From: Penicillium oxalicum
Lineage: Eukaryota > Ascomycota > Eurotiomycetes > Eurotiales > Aspergillaceae
DNA length: 64,000 bases
Direction: 5' to 3'
NCBI RefSeq assembly: GCF_001723175.1
Contig: NC_064651.1
Span: forward strand, 806,001-870,000
Shown here piece by piece: positions 56,872 to 64,000 of this stretch. Made by a program: the position numbers and the translations under genes. A model generated the notes under the pieces. That model was given only the letters and a program-made list of their open reading frames with translations. It was not told the DNA's origin and ran no database searches. Position 1 is the first letter of the stretch, and each line of letters begins with the position of its first letter.

Positions 56872-59737
56872 ATGTCTTCGATATTTCGCTTCTGGACCTG
56901 TTGTATCGCGGAATGTTCTGCTGCTGCTGCAATCGACATTGGTGTTTGCGAACGTTGTCATCAACATTTTTGTGCCGACCACGCTGTATCCCCAATGCAT
57001 GGGTGCGAGGTACGCTAAACTTGTGACCAGCCAGAATATGTTCTAACTGCCCTAGATTGTTCCTCTGGACGATGATTCATGGAACTCTGCGCGAGTGCAA
57101 GAACTGAAAGACCTCCGAGCGAGGGTCAATGACAGGAATCTCCTGCGTCGAGCCTCGCAGCATAATGGAGGCCTCCCATGTGAGCTGGACCCTTCAGATC
57201 ACCTTGGGGAGGACCGTATGGGTGGTATGCATGTCCATCTGCGAATAATCTTTTCAAATGGCACAACTTGGCTTGCACGCTTACTCCGACACAATTACAC
57301 TTCGTTTCCGGACGACTTCAGCAACCGCTGCTTAGAGTGTGAATGTGCGACATTGACATGGCTTGAGAGTATAGATGTCCCTGCGCCCCGCCTTCATGAC
57401 TATGGTCTACGCAATGACCCGAACAATGAGGTTGGCGTTGCATATATGCTTGTCGACGAACTCCCTGGAACCCCTTTTCTAACTTTGAAGCCATCGGAAG
57501 AGCAGTCACGCAAAGTGTACGAGAGGTATGCAGATATCCTAAGTGTGATCCACAAGCATCCTTTTCAGCAGATCAGCGCTTTATCCTTTCAATTGGATGG
57601 GAGTCTCAGCGTCGGACCCATTGTGGGCGATCGAACAGGGACATTTTCGCAGATGGGCCCTTTTGACTCAGCGCGGGAATACTATACGACATGGGCCGAG
57701 AAGTATCATGACCTCATCTGTGACAGGCAGCTATTCGCCCCATACTCTGTCAATGCCTACCTCATCTTCAGATACCTCAAGGAACTGGCAGAACGAGGCA
57801 GGTGGAATGCATTCGAATCTACTCTTGACAATGGTCCGTTCTTCTTGAAACACATGGATGACAAGGGTGATCACATCCTGGTGGATGAGGAGTATAACAT
57901 TACCGGTATCATCGATTGGACGTTCGCCAGGGTGGTACCTAGCCTTGAAGCATTTGGTCCCTCTCTCTTGACCGCAGAGATGGGCGACATCTACAAAGGC
58001 AAACTTGGGCAATTCCAAGGTGACAAGCTCCTGCTTGAGTCTTTTAAAACCACGAGTCCATCTTTAACACGCTTTGCCGACGGCCCTGACCTTGTTCGTC
58101 GCTTTTCCTTTGGCCTTGGAATGGGCATGAACATTTCATGGAGCGAGGCGCATGACATGTTCAAAGGCATTCTTTCCACCGCCACTGGTATTAATTTGAA
58201 CATGGACTGGGAAGCATGGCGTCGGAATCGCCTTTCCCAATGGATCGATGATGCTCGGTTGCAAGACCTTCTGGACAAGACCGGAGAGTGCCAGGGTGAC
58301 AGTACGGCGGTGAAAGAAGTTGGAAATACACAGCCTTCTCGATGGACAACATGTTCGATGCGCGACTGTGATAGACCCGGTGTCCGTCAACGGAGCTGTG
58401 CAAAATGCCACAGACATCTCTGTGCCAAGCACCAGTCGAAAGAATACCACAAATGTCCATCATCATCCGAGGTAAGAGTTCTCTCTGTGCACAAGTCCGA
58501 ATTGATACTCATATATGAATCGAGCTGGATGATGAAGCCTGGGAAGAGTCAATTGACGACGAAATATCGGAGTTGCTGTGCCATATCAACACATACGAGC
58601 TTGCCAGGATTGGGAGTCAACTCCACAATGGACTCACGTGCAAGTTCGAAGTCGGCGGTAAAGCCATGATGGGCTGGGCCAACTACCACGGATGGCTCGT
58701 CTTTGAAAATGGCGAGAGATGGATTGTCCGAGTCCCTCAAACAGGCTTCAGTGATTTTCCACTTGAGCTAGAGGAATATCTCGTGGCAAGTGAATATGCA
58801 ACACTCAGGTTCCTTGAGCAGACGAAGATCCCATCTCCGAAACGGTATGCCTACGGACTCGCATCTGATCCATCGAACCGTGTTAGTGTGAGTTACATCC
58901 TGATGCAAGCCATGCCCGGGAGCCCTTTTTATGCGTCCCACGCGTCAGACGCACAGAAACAGAGAGTTTTTGAACAGCTCGCCGACATCATGATCGAGAT
59001 TCGTAAATATCCGGTGCAGCTAGCAGGTTCATTCGTCATGCAGGACGGACATACGAAGCTGTCTTCCATAGCAAGCAACCGCTTCGCCGTGCTCGACACC
59101 TACGGCCCTTTCGAGACGTCCTTGGACTACACCAACAGCATCACAGAGCAATATCTTGATCTAACCTCCGACGGACAAATTCACCACACGTATCCGCTGG
59201 AAGCATTCCTCTTCTATCGATTTCTCCATGACAATGCCACCAAAATAGCGGCCTCAGACATTGCCGGAAAATTCTTCCTGAAACACGTCGACGACAAGGG
59301 TGACCACCTCCTCGTCGACGAGGACTTCAACATTACCGGTATCATTGATTGGCAGTTTGCCCGCACAGTGCCTGCAGCAGAGGCTTTTGGCCCATCCTAC
59401 GTGACTGCGGAGCTTGAAGCACTCTATTCCGAGAACACGGGCGTAACCGACGATGATCTATTTCTTGCCAATGCTCTGAGAGATCGAGGTTCTGATGAGC
59501 TGGCCTCGCGCAGCTGATAACGAGATTATGCGACGATTCCATCATGGCCTTGCCAGTGGCTTAACCAAGCAGGAGGCGCGTCGTATGTTGAAGGGTATGG
59601 TGGAAGCCCTTCAGGAGCGGCGAGTGGAGGATATTGACGCCTGGATTGCTGAGCAATGGGAACAAAGCTGCAGTGATTCTCGTTGGAAGAAGGTTTCGGA
59701 GTTAGTTGCTGAACAGACCAGGGGCCAGATAGATTGA
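56872..59737 (+). CDS. Two-module AN1-like zinc finger/APH-fold protein, frameshifted near the end
   Basis: Exons 56872..57009, 57056..58471 and 58525..59517, with introns of 46 bp (GTACGC..TAG) and 53 bp (GTAAGA..GAG), all phase 0; 848 residues as read. Module 1: finger, residues 9-46 (C-x4-C-x10-C-x2-C-x4-C-x2-H-x5-H-x-C), then an APH domain with FFLKHMDDKGDHILVD and ITGIIDWTFA. Module 2: finger CSMRDCDRPGVRQRSC then AKCHRHLCAKH and HKC, then an APH domain with FFLKHVDDKGDHLLVD and ITGIIDWQFA. Each finger is followed by a matching linker (LDDDSWNS and LDDEAWEE). The APH/choline-kinase fold phosphorylates small molecules or proteins, but both modules have His where the catalytic-loop Asn is expected. 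One extra base at 59503-59506 shifts frame; the lost C-terminus (ADNEIMRRFHHGLASGLTKQ onward) remains readable to 59737. Confidence 0.8.
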
Positions 59738-61001
59738 TGATGTCAACAATCGACGTGAGAGTCTTCTAAAGAGATCTCGTTTGACATTCAAGGTGTTCAG
59801 GGTGATCACTCGAAAGGGCTGAAGGGTATGGTGGCAAGGACCATTCCCACCACGAATTGAAAAAGTGGGTGGGCCCCGACATACAACAGCAGGGATTCGC
59901 TGGTGGTTTACTAACCTGTCGGCGTGTGATTTAAGTACGGCGGAGCGGACGGAAAGCCCTGATTTGGCCATACGGCAGTGTCTTGTGCACTTGGCAATAA
60001 AAATTGAGGACGCTTTAATTTCCCCCCTTAAATATTGCCTGGAATGAAGTGCGGACTCACTGGATTCGGGACTGTTAGGACCTAGTCATCCTTGTAGCTT
60101 TTTGTCCCTGGAGTGCGTCACCCGGACCCGTCAATACCCGCCGGGTACCTCTTCCAGCCCACGTCATTTGTCGTGACAATCTAAGGTTCTGACTGTTTGG
60201 ACCTGGCACCAGCATCTTCTCTTTCTCACCAAATGGATCGACTGACTCGGTTGTGGTAGTCCTGGACAAGGTATCATGTACATACTGCATATGACACAGT
60301 TCATATTGGCCATTCTACCAGGTCTGCTGCACAGAGGGGGTTTGTTGTCCCGCCCAAGGCCTGTGAGCTGAAATAAATTGCCCAGCGCCATGCCGAATGC
60401 CGAGCGGTCCTTCCCCACATGGCGTCGGGATCCCTGTGGTCTCCATCGCTAGCGACTCGTGATGCGTTACGCTCGTGGTTGGTGCCCGCTGAAACGCATC
60501 TTTTGCTGGGACGTCATTTAGACTTTCCAGGCGGATGCACACCCGATGGGCGTCGACCTTGAAGTCCAATGGAGGGCCTCTTCCTCTGGGAGCATCTTGC
60601 CCGCCAACGGTGGTCACACAGACCCGACTTTCCTTGGGTCCCACAGGAACTTGATGCGCAGATTGATCACTTTGGATTGCGTCTTGTGCTCTGATTCTCT
60701 TGGTGGATCCATAGGATCCTCCAGACTTGGAACTGGCCCGATTCTCTCGGGTGCATCTTTGCAGACTCGGAGGCAAATTGAAGTATTGCAGATACCTCTC
60801 TCTCTCTCTCTCTCTCTTCCTCCGCCCCCCACTTCTCTTTTTCTTTCTCGTTCTCTCTTTTGGTCCCTCTCTGTCTCTCCCTCCCTCTTTTGGTCCCTCT
60901 CTGTCTCTCCCTCCCTCTTTGTGTGTCAAGTATTGAGGTGTATCTTGGCTTGATTGTCATTCCGCTTCAGCCCTATCACGGCGAGCCTCCCTCTGAGGAT
61001 C
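59738..61001. other. Intergenic region with simple repeats
   Basis: Promoter of the transporter gene. It contains a (TC)n tract (60807-60829) and two exact 30-bp copies of a TGGTCCCTCTCTGTCTCTCC-type unit (60861..60890 and 60891..60920). The Lys/Arg/Glu-rich minus-strand frame here is an artefact of the repeats. Confidence 0.6.
60861..60920. repeat. Two 30-bp direct tandem repeats
   Basis: The two 30-bp copies are identical and lie next to a TC dinucleotide tract, so this is pyrimidine-rich slippage DNA. Confidence 0.9.
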
Positions 61002-62763
61002 ATGTCTTCTGAATCGACACTGGAAGTGCCCCGATATTTGCGAAGTCCGGGTGAGGAAGGGTTTCGTACCCCCACGATTGAAGATGCTGTCCGAGTCCTC
61101 GAGGAGGCCAGAGCCAACCAGCTCCCCGGCGCAGATCGTGGTCTGAGTGGGATCCATTCGTCGGCCCTGGAGGCGGCCCTCCAGAAGGCGACCTCGCGAG
61201 GGACTGATCACACTCATAAGCTGGACGAGTATAAGCGGGACAGTGGGGACTCGGATGAGATGGGTGAGCAATATCATGGAGGTGGAGGACTCGCACGAAG
61301 AAACACAGACGCCTCAGCCAAGAAGTTGAGCTGGAAAAAGCGCATTCGACACATCACGTGGGCTTACTTCACCTTGACGATGGCCACGGGAGGCATGGCG
61401 AACGTCCTCTACACAGGTCAGAGAGCTTGCCCGGGGAAGCAAATGGACCAGCCGACAGGAGAGGCAATCCACACGCCGACTCAGACTAACTGGTGTCATT
61501 GAACAGTGCCCTATCGCTTCCCCGGCTTGGATATGATTGGAACCGTCATCTTCCTCATCAACATTGGCTTCTTTGTCATTATTTGTGCCATGATGTCGAT
61601 CCGGTTCTACTGTTACCCGTATACCTTCAAAACGTCCTTTCTTCACCCGACCGAGTCGCTATTTGTTCCAGCATGTCTCGTCTCATTTGGGACTATTCTG
61701 ATCAACATCTCCCAATACGGTCCTTCTCATGCTGGTCAATGGCTGTCCGAAGCCGTGGGCATCTTGTTCTGGTTTGATGCCGTCCTGGCCGTGCTTTTCT
61801 CTGCGGGCATCTATACCCTCATGTAGGTTTTCCAACAGAACCTCCGCCATCCTGTCCTCGGAAATCCAGGAGTCCACCTCTGTGAGCAATACTAAGCGAG
61901 CCTACCCACAGCTGGTCCACTCAAACCTTCACCATCGCCCAGATGACCCCCATCTGGATCTTCCCCGCCTATCCCATGCTCATCATCGGTCCTCATGCCG
62001 GCATCCTCAGTGCCAAGCTGGCACCGGACCGCGCTCTGAATATCATCATCGGTGGGGCAACCATTCAAGGAGTGGGATTTCTCATGTCCATGATGGTCTA
62101 TTCTGCCTTTATCTATCGCCTGATGACCCAGAAATTGCCCCGGGAAAATGTGCGACCAGGCATGTTTGTCTCCGTCGGACCCAGCGGCTTTACCGTTGCG
62201 GGGATCGTCAACATGGCCTCCTCTGCAAAGCGATGCTTTCCATCAGATTTCATGGGCAACGGCTCACTCGCCGCAGATGTGATCAAGGTGGTCGTGGACT
62301 TTGCAGCCTTGTGGCTCTGGGGGTAAGTCTCCCTCCCCTCCCCTCCCCCTTCCCCTTGGGTATCTTCCCCCCGGCTCACTTTGTTAGATTGGCAATCTTC
62401 TTCTTCATTGTGGCCAGTGCTGCCCACTGGTCCGCTATTGGACCTGGCCGCCTCGACTTTTCCATGACGTGGTTCTCCTTCATTTTCCCCAACACCGCCC
62501 TGATCACAGCCACCTTTGCCATTGGCAAAGCATTTTCATCCAAGGCCATCAACATTGTGGGCATTGTGATGGTCTTTCCTTTAATTCTCATGTATTTCTT
62601 TGTGTGCTTTATGATGGTCCGGGCCTTCTTTACTCATCAGATCTTGTGGCCACAGAAGGGTGAAGATCGAGATGAAGGTGGATTTGAAATCCACCGGGTG
62701 AAACCGGATGCAGAGCTCATGGAAGAGAAGAGGGATCACATTAATAATGGGGTGAGTGTATGA
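61002..62763 (+). CDS. TDT/SLAC1-family transporter (malic acid or anion transport protein)
   Basis: Four exons: 61002..61416, 61507..61822, 61912..62322 and 62388..62763, giving 505 residues. A soluble, charged N-terminal domain of about 115 residues is followed by some ten hydrophobic segments, starting with HITWAYFTLTMATGGMANVL (first helix, typical of the TDT family), then GLDMIGTVIFLINIGFFVII, ESLFVPACLVSFGTILINIS, WIFPAYPMLIIGPHAGILS, GVGFLMSMMVYSAFIYRLM, PGMFVSVGPSGFTVAGIVN, AIFFFIVASAAHWSAIG, WFSFIFPNTALITATFAIG and IVGIVMVFPLILMYFFVCFM. The family (PF03595) includes Mae1 dicarboxylate carriers, Ssu1 sulfite pumps and plant SLAC1 channels; which substrate applies is not visible here. 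A GTGAGT near the stop could be an alternative donor. Confidence 0.88.
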
Positions 62764-63756
62764 GCCTGCAAATAAATGAAGAGGATGGACCGGGCACTTT
62801 TATGACGTTTTTTTTTTTCTTTCTTTCTTTCTTTCAATCTCAAAGTGGTGGTGGCGAAAGATTCCATTTGTTACATGGATACACACTTGAGAGCCCTTGA
62901 CTGAGGAGTGTTTATTTCCCCCTCACCCCCATCGTTATCATGATACCCGCACTGAAGCTGAACATTGACGAATAATGTACCTACGATGTGATGTGGATGT
63001 TGGCACTGGAGTGAATTCCAAAGTTGTCTCTCTTGAAGAGGTCAAAGATATCTTAATTATAGCCAAGAAGCCACCTGCTTTTTCATTGGCGTGTCTAGAA
63101 TCATAATTAAGCAACCATGGGAGAGCGTTCAGCCTAGGTTGCATACAAGACAGACAAAGAGAAAGAAAACAAAGAGGGAATATAATGATTACCAAGTAAA
63201 GAAACATAGCGAGACGGTGGAAGGAAAAGAACTATAAACGAGAGAAAACACCGATTAATATCACTAGAAGCTCAAGTAGGCTCTACCTAAATCCAGTGCA
63301 TTGCAAAAAAAAGATAGTAAACTAAAATCAGCACTCGAGTCAACTCAAAAGATGCTGCACTACTTGAATATGGTATGTGCCTCGAATCGACTAAACAGAA
63401 TTACTTCAACTCGACTCGATTCGACTAAATAAAACCAAAGAGTCACTAAACGCCTGCCAACCCTTTAAGCGAAACTTGACTCTCAAGTCAATCTTTCCAA
63501 GACGAAGCTTCCTAACCACCTCGTCTCTATTTGGCAAATCAAACCCACCCAGTGTCATCTTCGCTCTTGCGGGATTTCTCATCCAAGTAGAAACCCGCAA
63601 ATCCCACCAAAAGAGGCCCACGACAGAATCTCCTCAGTCCGGCCAGACATCAAAACACAACACCGAAGGTTCCCCCCCACAAAGCCTCACACTATCCTCC
63701 TTGAAGCCACGCCTCCCGGGCCCAAAAAAAGAGGAAAAAAAAAGAAAACATCACAT
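62764..63756. other. Convergent intergenic region
   Basis: A T-rich and (TTTC)n tract lies at 62808-62836, and the rest is AT-rich. No gene seen. Confidence 0.5.
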
Positions 63757-64000
63757 TCACCGAGACAGCATCCTCTCAACCCCCTCCGCCGTATTTCTCA
63801 CCAGCATCTGATGAGCCTGCCATCGGGCCCAGGTCTCCCGATTCATGACCCCCAGCCATGCCTCGACCTGCCCCTCTCGCTCTTTCTGATTTTCCCGCTC
63901 AACATGCAATCGAGCATTCACCAGGGAATGGACCGTAAAGTCCGGGTGTAGCATGTGCAAGTTGCCCGTGAAAAAGGCATCCTGCACCATCTCCAGCTCC
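63757..64000 (-). CDS. C-terminal end of an unidentified protein (partial)
   Basis: An open frame enters from the right edge and stops at 63757, giving at least 80 residues (AFFTGNLHMLHPDFTVHSLV, later VMNRETWARWQAHQMLVRNT). It looks like a helical, charged C-terminus and is compositionally coding-like, but too little is present to name it. The 5' part lies outside the window. Confidence 0.5.
   Translation of the reverse strand, partial: ELEMVQDAFFTGNLHMLHPDFTVHSLVNARLHVERENQKEREGQVEAWLGVMNRETWARWQAHQMLVRNTAEGVERMLSR

Noticed and set aside
60315..60929. 204-codon minus-strand frame rich in GGRDREGPKE repeats
   Set aside because: Produced by the pyrimidine tandem repeats; no independent evidence.
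54149..62763. Secondary-metabolite or resistance gene cluster built around the APH gene
   Set aside because: There is no synthase, P450 or cluster regulator in the window; the APH fold alone does not imply antibiotic resistance in fungi.

Overview
The window reads as nuclear DNA of a filamentous ascomycete, most likely Eurotiales (Aspergillus/Penicillium type). The evidence is short GT..AG introns (about 46-110 bp, a few longer), several multi-exon housekeeping genes with readable splice sites, an intron-containing tRNA-Thr, and Pezizomycotina-type families (an SFL1-like HSF regulator, fungal APH proteins, a DUF3435/FluG-type recombinase relic). Species cannot be fixed from sequence alone. 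Exon boundaries below were derived by hand from splice consensus plus reading-frame continuity.

Layout. 1-3.4 kb holds a UbiB/ADCK-type mitochondrial kinase (MCP2-like, running off the left edge) divergent from a type II membrane protein. 3.4-13.5 kb is a gene-poor, AT-rich block with one C2H2 gene, a purine-rich region with a diverged ~177-bp repeat, a degenerate zinc-knuckle locus and a 12-bp pyrimidine minisatellite. 13.6-24.3 kb is genic: ribosomal protein eL13 (start codon split from the rest by an intron), a coiled-coil protein, an LRRC40-like protein and a GCIP-family protein. 24.3-27.6 kb is again gene-poor and carries a second copy of the zinc-knuckle relic.

27.6-52.5 kb is core genome: Arp6 (SWR1 complex), tRNA-Thr(CGU), a coiled-coil protein divergent from an oxidoreductase-like-domain protein, a DEAH helicase, a DUF3245-like protein, an SFL1/HSF-type regulator, an F-box protein, the succinyl-CoA ligase beta subunit, and an AYR1-like reductase whose frame requires an 8-nt microexon.

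52.5-60 kb is the accessory part and the most interesting. A broken DUF3435-type tyrosine recombinase (the superfamily that includes Starship captains) lies directly upstream of a gene encoding two consecutive modules, each an AN1-like zinc finger followed by an aminoglycoside-phosphotransferase (APH) fold. Both APH modules have His where the catalytic-loop Asn is expected, and the second is truncated by a one-base frameshift. 61-62.8 kb is a TDT/SLAC1-family anion or dicarboxylate transporter, and a partial gene runs off the right edge.

The core genes are not a pathway cluster; they are independent housekeeping loci. The candidate linked system is the recombinase relic plus the AN1-APH-AN1-APH gene at 54-60 kb.
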